Positions 28,177 to 36,980 of a DNA stretch of 64,000 bases are shown piece after piece. Location: assembly GCF_000012325.1 (NCBI RefSeq), contig NC_003910.7:2170001-2234000 (forward strand). Reading direction: 5' to 3'. A model generated the notes under the pieces. That model was not told the origin of the DNA, searched no databases, and worked only from the letters and a program-made list of their open reading frames with translations. Source of the stretch: Colwellia psychrerythraea 34H. GTDB lineage: Bacteria; Pseudomonadota; Gammaproteobacteria; Enterobacterales; Alteromonadaceae. Position 1 is the stretch's first letter, and each line of letters begins with the position of its first letter. A program made the translations under genes and the position numbers.

Positions 28177-28340
28177 TTATACCAATTGCACTAAATAAGT
28201 GATCATTTTCAGGTGGTTTAAATATCCAATAATAGCGTTACTTTCAATCCCAATAGCCAGCTATTGCTCAATCAAGCGCCTTGTTCTTGAAAATTTATCC
28301 TCACTGAATTCTGTAACCTTATTTAATACAAATGGTATTA
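28177..28340. repeat. MITE-like element with ATACCA ends, inserted between cmoA and cmoB
   Basis: A 164-bp element bounded by imperfect terminal inverted repeats. The left end reads TTATACCAATTGCACTAAAT. The right end, read on the minus strand, begins TAATACCATTTGTATTAAAT. The interior holds AATAGCCAGCTATT, a short palindrome, and CAAGGCGC-type sequence. There is no coding capacity. From memory, similar sequences are common between genes in Alteromonadales genomes. It splits the usual cmoA-cmoB spacing. Confidence 0.65.
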
Positions 28341-28406
28341 ATTGAGGGTAACTACTTAATCACACTCAATTTTAAGGCATATGTTTAAATACATTTTTTG
28401 ATAGTT

Positions 28407-29159
28407 TTACTTTATTGCAATAAGTGAGGTGAAGTTAAAACACTGAAACCATAATGAAACATGTTGAAAACCAGCTTGTGTTAACCGTTCTTTATGTACA
28501 TCAAGTGAATCGGTCAACATGACTTTTTCCAATGCGCTACGCTTTTGAGCAACTTCCAATTCACTGTAGCCATTATCACGTTTGAAGTTATGGTGTAAGT
28601 TAATTAATACATCATCAATCACGTTATCATCACTGGATATTTTTTCAGACAAAACCAATAAACCACCGGGCTTTAAACCTTGGGCTATTTTACTCAGTAA
28701 TGCTTGACGCTGTGATTTTTCAATAAATTGCAAAGTGAAATTTAGTACTACCATAGAGGCATTTTCTATGTCGATATCTTGAATGTTACCTTCAATAATC
28801 GTCACGGGCGTATCTCCTTTGAACGCATCCACATGCATTTTACAACGCTTTACCATATCGATAGAATTATCCACACCGATGATTTTACAATTGTTAGCGG
28901 TAATTCCTTTTCGCATAGCAAGCGTTGCGGCACCTAAAGAGCAACCTAGATCATAGATGTTGCTATCATCTTGAGTAAAGCGTTCACTAAGACGACCTAT
29001 AGTGTCGATAATAGTTTTATAGCCGGGCACAGAGCGAGATATCATGTCGGGGAAAACTTCAACGACTTGTGCATCAAAGGTAAAGTTTTTTACTTGATTA
29101 TGCGCTTGTGAGTAAATTAAATCGGTATCAGAATCATGCATTTTCTTTGTTCTATTCAC
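28407..29159 (-). CDS. cmoA: Carboxy-S-adenosyl-L-methionine synthase (CmoA)
   Basis: A 250-residue SAM-binding protein that makes carboxy-SAM from SAM and prephenate for Cmo[61 protein letters not shown] and LVLSEKI are the expected CmoA blocks. Length is typical (E. coli, 247). First gene of the minus-strand set cmoA-cmoB-dgt-patatin; it diverges from the GGDEF gene with 77 bases between starts. Confidence 0.95.
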   Translation of the reverse strand: MNRTKKMHDSDTDLIYSQAHNQVKNFTFDAQVVEVFPDMISRSVPGYKTIIDTIGRLSERFTQDDSNIYDLGCSLGAATLAMRKGITANNCKIIGVDNSIDMVKRCKMHVDAFKGDTPVTIIEGNIQDIDIENASMVVLNFTLQFIEKSQRQALLSKIAQGLKPGGLLVLSEKISSDDNVIDDVLINLHHNFKRDNGYSELEVAQKRSALEKVMLTDSLDVHKERLTQAGFQHVSLWFQCFNFTSLIAIK

Positions 29160-29236
29160 TATTATGTTAAGTTAGGATATATAATGGCTTATTTTAACCG
29201 ATCTTATTAGCAACGCTATATTTATAGGGTGTTTTT

Positions 29237-32104
29237 TTGAATTTTTTTTATAAACTGACCAGTTACATTATTTTAATTACTTTGTTTGTAGTTATTTTCA
29301 GCCAAACAGTGTTTGCAGAAAAGGCTGACATAACAGTTAAGCAACCATTAACCATTGCTATTAATGAAACTTCTTTCCCATATCACTCTATTGACGAGCA
29401 AGGTAATGCTATTGGTTTAATGGCAGATATGTGGCGTTTATGGGCTAAAAAGCAACAAATTGAAGTACAGTTTATTGTGCTACCTTGGCTAGAGACACTA
29501 AGTGAAGTAGCTAAAGGAAATATTGATATTCATGGTGGCTTATCAATTGTTGATTCCAGGCGAGAAACGCTACAGTTTTCCCAACCACTCTTTTCTATTT
29601 ATACCCACCTTTACGTAAATCAACAACTCAGTAATGTTAACAACCTAGCAGATTTAAAACCCTACAGCATTGGGGTAGTGAAAGGCTCAGCTCATATTGA
29701 GAACCTGCAAAAGTATCATCCTGAGTTTGCTTTGAAAACGTATGATAATCGGCATGACCTATACAGAGGAGCCCTAAATAACGAAATTTTAGTGTTTACA
29801 GGTTTAGAAAAACTATCTGATAATTTTCCTGATTACGATACTTTAAGGCAGCGTTTCCCTCCTCATAAGGTTTTACGATATCAGCAAGGTGATTATGGGG
29901 TAGCGGTGGCTAAGGGGAATAATTCGCTACTTAATTTAATTGAACAAGGGTTTGCACAAGTATCAAGAGAAGAGCGAGCAGCCATTGAGCGAAAATGGCT
30001 AGGTTTGACTAAGCAAAAAGACAGTTTATTGGTCGCCTTTTCATCACATTACCCTCCTTATATGGGGGTTAGCCCTTCAGGTGAACCGCAAGGATTATTG
30101 ATTGAGGTCTGGCGCTTATGGTCTAAAAAAGTAGGGATTAATGTTGAGTTTGTTCCCCGTGATATGACTGAAGGGTTAGATCTTATAACAGAGCAAAAAG
30201 CCGACATACTCTTGGCTTACCCTGATCATGTTAAAACATCTAATGATATAGCTTTTGCCAATCCAATTTACTCTTCTACAGTGGAAGTTTTTCTCAATAA
30301 TAGAATTAAAGACGTTAAAGGTAAGCCATTTGAGTCATTAGAGCAATTTAATCAACAGTTCAACGGCGGTGTCATTGGTATTTGGCAAGACTCTACTTTT
30401 AAAGACCAATTGTTAGCACAATACCCACAGTTGAATGTTCGCTATTTTAGTAGCTTGATTACGATGTTGGATGCTGCTGAGCGAGATGAAATATCAGGCA
30501 TCGTCGGATTAGTTGATTTAATTAGTGCAAGGTTAGTGCAAAGTAACTTGCAAACACTTTTTTATCGCTTAGATAGTCCTGTCATTACTTTAAAACTATC
30601 GCCTGTTATTCATCATAAAAATAATAAACTTGTGGAAATCGTTAATAGAGGATTTAACGAGTTAGATATTAATAGCCTTATTAAAATTGAAGATAGGTGG
30701 TTGAACGGTAACGCGGGAGAACACTATTATAAAAAACAAGCACAAAAAATTATGTTAAGTGATGCCGATAAAGCCTTCTTAGCATCCCACGGAAAAATTA
30801 ACTTAGGTATCATTAAGAATTTATCGCCGATTGAGTTTATTGACGAGCAAGGTAAATTTTCAGGTATTAATCGTGATATTACGCATTTAATTAGTGATAG
30901 CACTGGTATTAAGTTCAACTACCTGCCTTTTGATAGTTGGCAACAGTTATATAAAGCATTATTAGATAATAAAATAGATATGCTTGGCAGTATTACGCCA
31001 ACAGTAGAGCGTGAAAAACTGCTGATATTCACTGATAGTTATTGGCAAATGCCATGGGTAATGGTACATCCACAATATTATGGTAGAAAATCCAAACTTG
31101 AAGATTTTTATGGTAAACAAGTCGCTATCGTCAAAGGCTATTATTTAATTGCCAAGCTAAGAAAAATACACCCCTTAATCACTTTTAAATTAGTGGATAA
31201 CCGAGAGCAAGCACTTGTTGCGCTACAACAGGAACGAGTTGATGGTTTCATCACGACTATGGCCTCGGCGACACAATTATTGAAGCAGGAAAACATCGTC
31301 ACTTTGATGATATCAATGATGGAAGATGTCAGCTTAGAGAAAAGTCATTTTGGAATAAACAAGCAGTTGCCGCTATTAAAAGGAATAATTAATAAGGGGC
31401 TGTTATCGATCACTGAAAAAGAGAAACAAGCCATTTACGATAATTGGTTTTCCTTAGCAATAAATACTGGGCTTGATAAAAATGTGGTCTTACAGGTTGG
31501 GGCTCAAATTGGTGTCATCATTTTATTGGTGCTCGGTGTTATTGTCATGTGGAATAGACGATTACAAGTTGAAATAAAACACCGAGAGCAGCTTGAAAAA
31601 ATTATGAAACATATGGCAACACATGATGAACTAACCGGGCTTGCTAACCGGGTATTGTTAAAAGATAGATTAAGTACAGCGATAGCGTTCCATCAACGAC
31701 AATCCCTTAAAATGGCAGTATTATTCATTGATTTAGATGGTTTTAAAAATATCAACGATACTCATGGGCATGGTGTCGGAGATGAATTGTTGCAACAAGT
31801 AGCTCTTCGTTTACAGGGGTGTGTAAGAAGTTCAGATACGGTAGTACGTTTTGGCGGTGATGAGTTTGTTTTACTACTTACCGGTCTAAATAGTCCTAAT
31901 GAAGCGGCCTATGTCGCCGAAAAAGTATTAAGGATGATGCAAAAAGAGTTTGAACTATCGAAAACCAATGCCTTTATTGGCTGTAGTATTGGTATAGCTA
32001 TGTATCCAAATGATGGTGATAACGACACCGACTTACTTAAAATTGCTGATACCATGATGTACAAGGTAAAAGCTGCCGGTAAAAATCATTATATTTTTAA
32101 CTAA
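29237..32104 (+). CDS. Diguanylate cyclase with three tandem periplasmic solute-binding domains
   Basis: A 955-residue membrane sensor. A signal peptide (residues 1-27, ending QTVFA) is followed by three bacterial extracellular solute-binding family 3 modules: about 36-250 (TIAINETSFPYHSIDEQGNA), about 260-485 (LLVAFSSHYPPYMGVSPSGE) and about 515-735 (INLGIIKNLSPIEFIDEQGK). One membrane helix lies at about 745-765 (VGAQIGVIILLVLGVIVMW), then a short linker and a GGDEF domain. The active site is intact (GGDEF, residues 873-877). RSSD at 864-867, five residues upstream, is an RxxD inhibitory I-site. It should make c-di-GMP in response to periplasmic amino-acid-like ligands. The TTG start at 29237 is the only one before the signal peptide; AGGGTG precedes it. 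Confidence 0.93.
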   Translation: MNFFYKLTSYIILITLFVVIFSQTVFAEKADITVKQPLTIAINETSFPYHSIDEQGNAIGLMADMWRLWAKKQQIEVQFIVLPWLETLSEVAKGNIDIHGGLSIVDSRRETLQFSQPLFSIYTHLYVNQQLSNVNNLADLKPYSIGVVKGSAHIENLQKYHPEFALKTYDNRHDLYRGALNNEILVFTGLEKLSDNFPDYDTLRQRFPPHKVLRYQQGDYGVAVAKGNNSLLNLIEQGFAQVSREERAAIERKWLGLTKQKDSLLVAFSSHYPPYMGVSPSGEPQGLLIEVWRLWSKKVGINVEFVPRDMTEGLDLITEQKADILLAYPDHVKTSNDIAFANPIYSSTVEVFLNNRIKDVKGKPFESLEQFNQQFNGGVIGIWQDSTFKDQLLAQYPQLNVRYFSSLITMLDAAERDEISGIVGLVDLISARLVQSNLQTLFYRLDSPVITLKLSPVIHHKNNKLVEIVNRGFNELDINSLIKIEDRWLNGNAGEHYYKKQAQKIMLSDADKAFLASHGKINLGIIKNLSPIEFIDEQGKFSGINRDITHLISDSTGIKFNYLPFDSWQQLYKALLDNKIDMLGSITPTVEREKLLIFTDSYWQMPWVMVHPQYYGRKSKLEDFYGKQVAIVKGYYLIAKLRKIHPLITFKLVDNREQALVALQQERVDGFITTMASATQLLKQENIVTLMISMMEDVSLEKSHFGINKQLPLLKGIINKGLLSITEKEKQAIYDNWFSLAINTGLDKNVVLQVGAQIGVIILLVLGVIVMWNRRLQVEIKHREQLEKIMKHMATHDELTGLANRVLLKDRLSTAIAFHQRQSLKMAVLFIDLDGFKNINDTHGHGVGDELLQQVALRLQGCVRSSDTVVRFGGDEFVLLLTGLNSPNEAAYVAEKVLRMMQKEFELSKTNAFIGCSIGIAMYPNDGDNDTDLLKIADTMMYKVKAAGKNHYIFN

Positions 32105-32148
32105 AACCCACTTGTAGTGCTTTAATTTACCCATCCGCTTGTTCTGGG

Positions 32149-32176
32149 GTGACATTAATAATCTTTGCTTTATAAT
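32149..32176 (+). promoter_or_regulatory. Predicted sigma-70 promoter for aspS
   Basis: GTGACA (32149-32154) and TATAAT (32171-32176) are separated by 16 bases and lie about 80 bases before the aspS start. The -10 is a perfect consensus and the -35 is close to TTGACA. Confidence 0.5.
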
Positions 32177-32253
32177 ATGCCCAAAATTATCGTAACAAAC
32201 GTAAAGTAGCGTTTGTTAATAAGTTTAATAGAATTGGTATAAGGCAAAAATAC

Positions 32254-34059
32254 ATGCGTAGTCTTTATTGTGGTGAGGTGAACGAATCTCACATTGGACA
32301 AGAAATAACTTTATGTGGTTGGGTTAACAAACGTCGTGATTTAGGCGCCGTGATCTTTTTAGATTTACGTGACCGTGAAGGTCTTGTTCAAGTTGTTTAT
32401 GATCCTGATTTACCTGAGGTGATTAAAAAAGCCAACACCTTACGTAATGAATTTTGTGTACAAATTAAAGGTAAAGTTCGCGCTCGTCCTGAAGGCCAAG
32501 TAAATAAAGGCATGAAAACGGGTGGTATTGAAGTACTTGGTCTAGAACTTACCATTCTAAATAAGTCAGCGCCATTGCCTTTAGACTCTAATCAAGTCAA
32601 CTCAGAAGAACTTCGCCTTAAATACCGTTATTTAGATTTACGCCGTGTTGAAATGACTGAACGTTTACGTTTCCGCGCTAAAGTAACTTCTGCAGTGCGT
32701 AGTTCACTTGAGTCTCAAGGTTTTTTAGATATTGAAACACCGATACTAACAGCGGCTACTCCTGAAGGTGCACGTGACTATTTAGTTCCTAGTCGTACTC
32801 ATAAAGGTCAATTTTTCGCTTTGCCACAATCACCACAATTGTTTAAACAATTATTGATGATGTCGGGTATGGAACGTTACTATCAAATAGTTAAATGTTT
32901 CCGTGATGAAGATTTACGTGCTGATAGACAGCCTGAATTCACACAAATAGATATTGAGACCTCGTTCATGAGTAGTGATCAGGTAATGGAAGTAACGGAA
33001 AAAATGATCCGTGAATTATTCCAAGAGTTGCTTGATGTTGACTTAGGTGAGTTCCCGCGTATGCCTTACTCTGAGGCAATGACACGTTTTGGTAGTGATA
33101 AGCCAGACTTACGTAACCCATTAGAGTTAATTGATGTTGATGATATTTTAAAAGATGTTGAATTTAAAGTATTTTCAGGACCAGCGAACGATGAAAATGG
33201 CCGTGTTGCAGTAATTTGTTTGCCTCAAGGTGCAGCTAAATTCTCACGTAAGGGCCTTGATGAATTAACCAAATTTGTTGGCATTTACGGCGCTAAAGGT
33301 ATGCCTTGGTTAAAAGTGAATGATATTGATGCGGCTCTTTCAACAGGTGTTGAAGGTTTGCAGTCACCCATCTTAAAATTCTTATCAAGTGATGAAGCTA
33401 TCGCTTTATTAAAACGTACAAATGCGAAAACAGGCGATATTATTTTCTTTGGTGCAGACCAATATAATGTTGTAACTGAATCTTTAGGTGCACTTCGCCT
33501 TAAATTAGGTGAAGAACTTGATTTACTTCAAGGTGAATGGAAACCTCTTTGGGTAGTTGATTTCCCAATGTTTGAAGAAGTAGATGGCCATATGCATGCT
33601 ATTCATCATCCGTTTACTGCACCGACTAATTTAACCGCTGAGCAGTTAGAAGCAAATCCTGTTGGCGCTTTATCAGATGCTTATGACATGGTCTTAAATG
33701 GCTGTGAACTTGGTGGTGGCTCTGTACGTATTCACAATCAAGATATGCAAGCAGCAGTATTTAGAATTTTAGGCATTAGTGATGAAGAAGCAGAAGAGAA
33801 ATTTGGCTTCTTACTTGAAGCGCTACAATATGGTGCGCCGCCACATGCTGGTTTAGCCTTTGGCCTAGACAGATTAGTGATGTTAATGACAGGTGCAAGT
33901 TCAATCCGTGACGTAATGGCTTTCCCAAAAACCAATACAGCGGCTTGTCCATTAACTAACGCACCGGGTAAAGCTAACCCTGAACAGTTAAGAGAATTAG
34001 GCGTTGCTGTTCTTGAAGTAAAGAAAGCTGAAGAGAACAAAGACGAAGAACAAGCATAA
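32254..34059 (+). CDS. aspS: Aspartyl-tRNA synthetase (AspS)
   Basis: A 601-residue class II synthetase of the bacterial type. The N-terminal OB-fold has [21 protein letters not shown]. Motif 2 appears as [21 protein letters not shown] and motif 3 as [15 protein letters not shown]. The bacterial insertion (GAD) domain lies between about residues 290 and 410. It charges tRNA-Asp with aspartate. AAGG lies ten bases before the ATG at 32254. Followed by a terminator and then ruvC, a neighbour order common in gammaproteobacteria. Confidence 0.98.
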
Positions 34060-34129
34060 TTAGGTAACCGTTTATCAATAGATAAATGATAACTACTGTT
34101 TGTTATGATTACTGTATATCAGTAATGTT

Positions 34130-34165
34130 AATGCAGCTATAACGTATGTTTTAGCTGCATTTTTT
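34130..34165 (+). terminator. Rho-independent terminator after aspS
   Basis: A 10-bp stem with arms AATGCAGCTA (34130-34139) and TAGCTGCATT (34152-34161) is followed by TTTT. It lies 71 bases after the aspS stop and before ruvC. Confidence 0.8.
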
Positions 34166-34224
34166 ATGGCATTAATATAACTTACCTCTATTGAAGAATA
34201 AGATATCAATCAAAAGGCTCGCTG

Positions 34225-34752
34225 TTGACAATAATATTAGGAATTGATCCTGGTTCACGCTTTACTGGTTACGGCGTTATCAAACAAGAAAAGCAACGTT
34301 TTACCTACCTTGGTAGTGGTTGCATTAAAGCGATGAGTCAAGGTGAAGATTTAGCTTCACGTTTGCAAACAATTTTTGCTGGCGTATCTGAGTTAATTAT
34401 TCAATTCAAGCCAGATATGTTTGCCATTGAACAAGTTTTCATGGGGGTGAATCCTGGCGGAGCTTTGAAACTGGGCCAAGCACGGGGTGCAGCTATTGTT
34501 GCGGCAACCAATTCAGGGTTAACCATCGCAGAGTATTCAGCAAGACAAATTAAGCAAGCTGTTGTAGGTACAGGCGCAGCAGATAAAAACCAAGTACAGC
34601 ATATGGTAAAAAGTATTTTAAAGTTACCAGGTACTCCTCAGGCAGATGCTGCCGATGCCTTAGCGGTAGCACTATGTCATGGTCATAGTCATACCAGTGC
34701 CGCCATATTAGCCGGTCAAGCTACAAAAATCGTTAGAGGGCGTTTACGCTAA
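34225..34752 (+). CDS. ruvC: Holliday junction endodeoxyribonuclease RuvC
   Basis: A 175-residue resolvase. The catalytic acidic residues are in [12 protein letters not shown] (N-terminal Asp), [20 protein letters not shown] (Glu) and [14 protein letters not shown] (two Asp). RuvC cleaves Holliday junctions with RuvAB during recombinational repair. TTG start at 34225, with AAAAGG seven bases upstream, giving the canonical N-terminus [10 protein letters not shown]. It is separated from ruvAB by 240 bases with a REP-like repeat and a LexA-like box, so ruvAB probably has its own promoter. Confidence 0.97.
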   Translation: MTIILGIDPGSRFTGYGVIKQEKQRFTYLGSGCIKAMSQGEDLASRLQTIFAGVSELIIQFKPDMFAIEQVFMGVNPGGALKLGQARGAAIVAATNSGLTIAEYSARQIKQAVVGTGAADKNQVQHMVKSILKLPGTPQADAADALAVALCHGHSHTSAAILAGQATKIVRGRLR

Positions 34753-34784
34753 CCCGCTTTTCTATAAATCCCCATCAGCATAGC

Positions 34785-34816
34785 CGTCATTCCCGAAGTT
34801 TCTGATCGGGAATCCA
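34785..34816 (+). repeat. REP-like 32-bp dispersed repeat, copy 4
   Basis: CGTCATTCCCGAAGT, TTCTGATC, GGGAATCCA, starting 33 bases after the ruvC stop. It differs by one base from the copies at 22526 and 24436 (read on the opposite strand). Confidence 0.85.
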
Positions 34817-34932
34817 GAAAGATTAGTTCTCAGTCGTGTTTTTGTCTGTGAAGCTAAGCCTCTGTGTTCTTCGTTGTGAGTTATTTCGTTTTAAATATTA
34901 GGCAACGTCAGCAAAATTCAACTAGGTCACTT

Positions 34933-34952
34933 TACTGTATAAATATATAGTG
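34933..34952. promoter_or_regulatory. Predicted LexA (SOS) box upstream of ruvAB
   Basis: TACTGTATAAATATATAGTG matches the gammaproteobacterial LexA consensus TACTGTATATATATACAGTA at 17 of 20 positions; the core is CTGT-N8-ATAG. It ends 40 bases before the ruvA start. E. coli ruvAB is known to be SOS-induced, which supports the reading. Confidence 0.7.
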
Positions 34953-34992
34953 GTAGTATCTGATTCATTAATAATAGCCTTTGGTACTTGTT

Positions 34993-35628
34993 GTGATTGG
35001 TCGTTTACGTGGCATGCTTGTGGAAAAAAACTCTCCTGAAATATTAATTGAATGTGCTGGCGTGGGCTATGAAGTCACCATGCCAATGACGAGTATTTAT
35101 GCCTTACCTGAGCTTGAACAGCAGGCAACTATTTATACTCACTTTGTTGTACGTGAAGATGCTCAATTGCTTTATGGCTTCGCCAATAAAGTAGAACGTA
35201 AGTTATTCCGGTTATTAATTAAAGTTAATGGTGTAGGTCCTAAATTAGCGTTAGCTATTTTATCAAACATGTCTGCTGATCAATTTGTTAGTTGTGTTCG
35301 TCACGATGATATTAGCGCCATTGTAAAAATCCCGGGTGTTGGTAAAAAGACAGCAGAGCGTTTGCTTATTGAAATGCGTGATCGTTTGAAAGATTGGCAA
35401 GCACAACAAATACACTTAGTTAGTGATGATGGCGTGATACCAGAACAACTCTCTGCTGAATTGAGCCAAGAAACTACTTTTGTTAATGATAATAAAGGCG
35501 ATGCTATTAACGCTTTACTTTCACTTGGCTATAAACAAGTACAGGCAGATAAAGCGGTTAAATCCGTATATAATCGCGGTATGTCTAGCGAAAACATTAT
35601 TCGCGATGCATTAAAATCAATGATATAG
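34993..35628 (+). CDS. ruvA: Holliday junction branch migration protein RuvA
   Basis: A 211-residue DNA-binding subunit. I chose GTG 34993 because it gives the canonical MIGRLRG N-terminus; an in-frame TTG four codons upstream would add residues not seen in the family. Helix-hairpin-helix motifs appear at [16 protein letters not shown] and [19 protein letters not shown]. The C-terminal domain ([20 protein letters not shown]) contacts RuvB. It forms tetramers that bind Holliday junctions and load RuvB. ruvB follows after 36 bases, in the same operon. Confidence 0.96.
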   Translation: MIGRLRGMLVEKNSPEILIECAGVGYEVTMPMTSIYALPELEQQATIYTHFVVREDAQLLYGFANKVERKLFRLLIKVNGVGPKLALAILSNMSADQFVSCVRHDDISAIVKIPGVGKKTAERLLIEMRDRLKDWQAQQIHLVSDDGVIPEQLSAELSQETTFVNDNKGDAINALLSLGYKQVQADKAVKSVYNRGMSSENIIRDALKSMI

Positions 35629-35664
35629 CCAACGGATTAATCACATTTTGAACTTAGGTAACCT

Positions 35665-36678
35665 ATGATAGAAGCAGATCGCTTAATTGAACCAATTGCT
35701 TCAGTAGAAGATGAAAGGGTAGATCGTGCTATTCGTCCTAAAATGCTACAAGATTATACGGGGCAACAGCATGTTAAAGCGCAAATGGAAATATTTATTC
35801 CAGCCGCAAAAAATCGTGGCGAACCTTTAGATCACTTACTCATTTTTGGCCCTCCAGGTCTTGGTAAAACCACTTTAGCTAATATTGTTGCCAATGAAAT
35901 GGGCGTAAATATTCGCACTACTTCAGGACCGGTATTAGAGAAAGCCGGCGATTTAGCGGCGCTGCTAACTAATTTAGAAGAAAACGATATTCTTTTTATT
36001 GATGAGATACATCGTTTAAGTGCTGTGGTTGAAGAAATACTTTATCCTGCAATGGAAGATTATCAATTAGATATTATGATTGGTGAAGGACCGGCAGCGC
36101 GTTCAATCAAGTTAGACTTACCCCCATTTACACTTATTGGCGCTACCACACGAGCAGGTGCATTAACGTCACCCTTACGTGACCGATTTGGTATTGTTCA
36201 ACGGTTAGAGTTTTATAATGTTGCAGACTTATCAACTATTGTCAGCCGTTCGGCACATTTTTTGAACTTAACAATAGATGAGGAGGGGGCATTTGAAGTT
36301 GCACGCCGCTCTCGCGGCACGCCACGTATTGCTAATCGTTTATTACGCCGAGTACGTGATTATGCCGATATAAAATCGCACGGGGTGGTTAATCAACAAA
36401 CTGCCGCTGCTGCGTTAGACATGTTAGAAGTTGACAGTGAAGGCTTTGATATTATGGACAGGAAGCTATTACATGCCATTATTGATAAATTTATGGGTGG
36501 ACCTGTTGGCTTGGACAATGTTGCTGCAGCCATTGGTGAAGAACGAGAAACTATAGAAGATGTAATAGAGCCTTTTTTAATCCAACAAGGCTTTTTGCAA
36601 CGTACTCCGCGTGGCAGAATAGCAACAGATAGAGCTTACCAACATTTTGGTATCACTAAAGATCAAACTAAAGACTAA
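35665..36678 (+). CDS. ruvB: Holliday junction branch migration ATPase RuvB
   Basis: A 337-residue AAA+ motor. Walker A is [14 protein letters not shown], Walker B is [11 protein letters not shown], sensor 1 is LIGATTRAG with [11 protein letters not shown], and the C-terminal winged-helix domain ends [17 protein letters not shown]. Full length (E. coli, 336). It drives branch migration with RuvA. ATG at 35665; GGTAAC precedes it. Confidence 0.98.
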   Translation: MIEADRLIEPIASVEDERVDRAIRPKMLQDYTGQQHVKAQMEIFIPAAKNRGEPLDHLLIFGPPGLGKTTLANIVANEMGVNIRTTSGPVLEKAGDLAALLTNLEENDILFIDEIHRLSAVVEEILYPAMEDYQLDIMIGEGPAARSIKLDLPPFTLIGATTRAGALTSPLRDRFGIVQRLEFYNVADLSTIVSRSAHFLNLTIDEEGAFEVARRSRGTPRIANRLLRRVRDYADIKSHGVVNQQTAAAALDMLEVDSEGFDIMDRKLLHAIIDKFMGGPVGLDNVAAAIGEERETIEDVIEPFLIQQGFLQRTPRGRIATDRAYQHFGITKDQTKD

Positions 36679-36812
36679 GCCCCATAGTTTTTGCTCTTCC
36701 TTATAAGTTGTTATTTTATCCGTCAGTGTCTATGCTGGCGGAGACTACTTCGACTCCCCTTCAAAACTCCGTAACCGCTTTCTCATTAACAAACTTCCCT
36801 TAATAAGAAGAA

Positions 36813-36863
36813 CTTTCCCATGAATGGGAAAGCAAAAAAGCTGTATTTTCCCATTCATGGAAC
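36813..36863. promoter_or_regulatory. Paired palindromes: probable upstream activator sites of the efflux operon
   Basis: The first element is the near-perfect dyad CTTTCCCAT-GA-ATGGGAAAG (36813-36832). The second, TTTTCCCATTCATGGAA (36846-36862), is the same sequence in reverse orientation. Their centres are about 31 bases apart, close to three helical turns, and they lie roughly 70-110 bases upstream of the sigma-54-like promoter. That is where NtrC-type activators usually bind. The natural candidate is the response regulator at 41850. Confidence 0.55.
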
Positions 36864-36927
36864 ATTAGTTTGTATAAAACCTTTAACATGTAAATTTAAG
36901 TGATACTTATCAAGTGGTTATTAATTG

Positions 36928-36943
36928 TGGTATAGAGGCTGCA
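36928..36943 (+). promoter_or_regulatory. Predicted sigma-54 promoter of the efflux operon
   Basis: TGGTATAGAGGCTGCA fits TGGCAY-N5-TTGCA with the required GG-N10-GC spacing; two or three positions differ from consensus. It lies 37 bases before the adaptor gene start. The operon's own regulator is of the sigma-54-activating type. Confidence 0.5.
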
Positions 36944-36980
36944 GTAAGTCTTAGTAAGAAGATTTGTTGGAGAATTACCC

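Larger units (their letters stand above)
36679..36980. other. Control region between ruvB and the efflux operon
   Basis: 302 bases with no gene. A hairpin at 36719-36742 (arms TCCGTCAG and CTGGCGGA) may end the ruv transcript, although no T-run follows. Next come two palindromic elements (36813-36863) and a sigma-54-like promoter (36928-36943), listed separately. Confidence 0.5.

Noticed and set aside
32218..32242. Single ATACCAATT-like end upstream of aspS
   Set aside because: Only one end is visible and similarity fades after about 11 bases, so I do not call it a second MITE copy.
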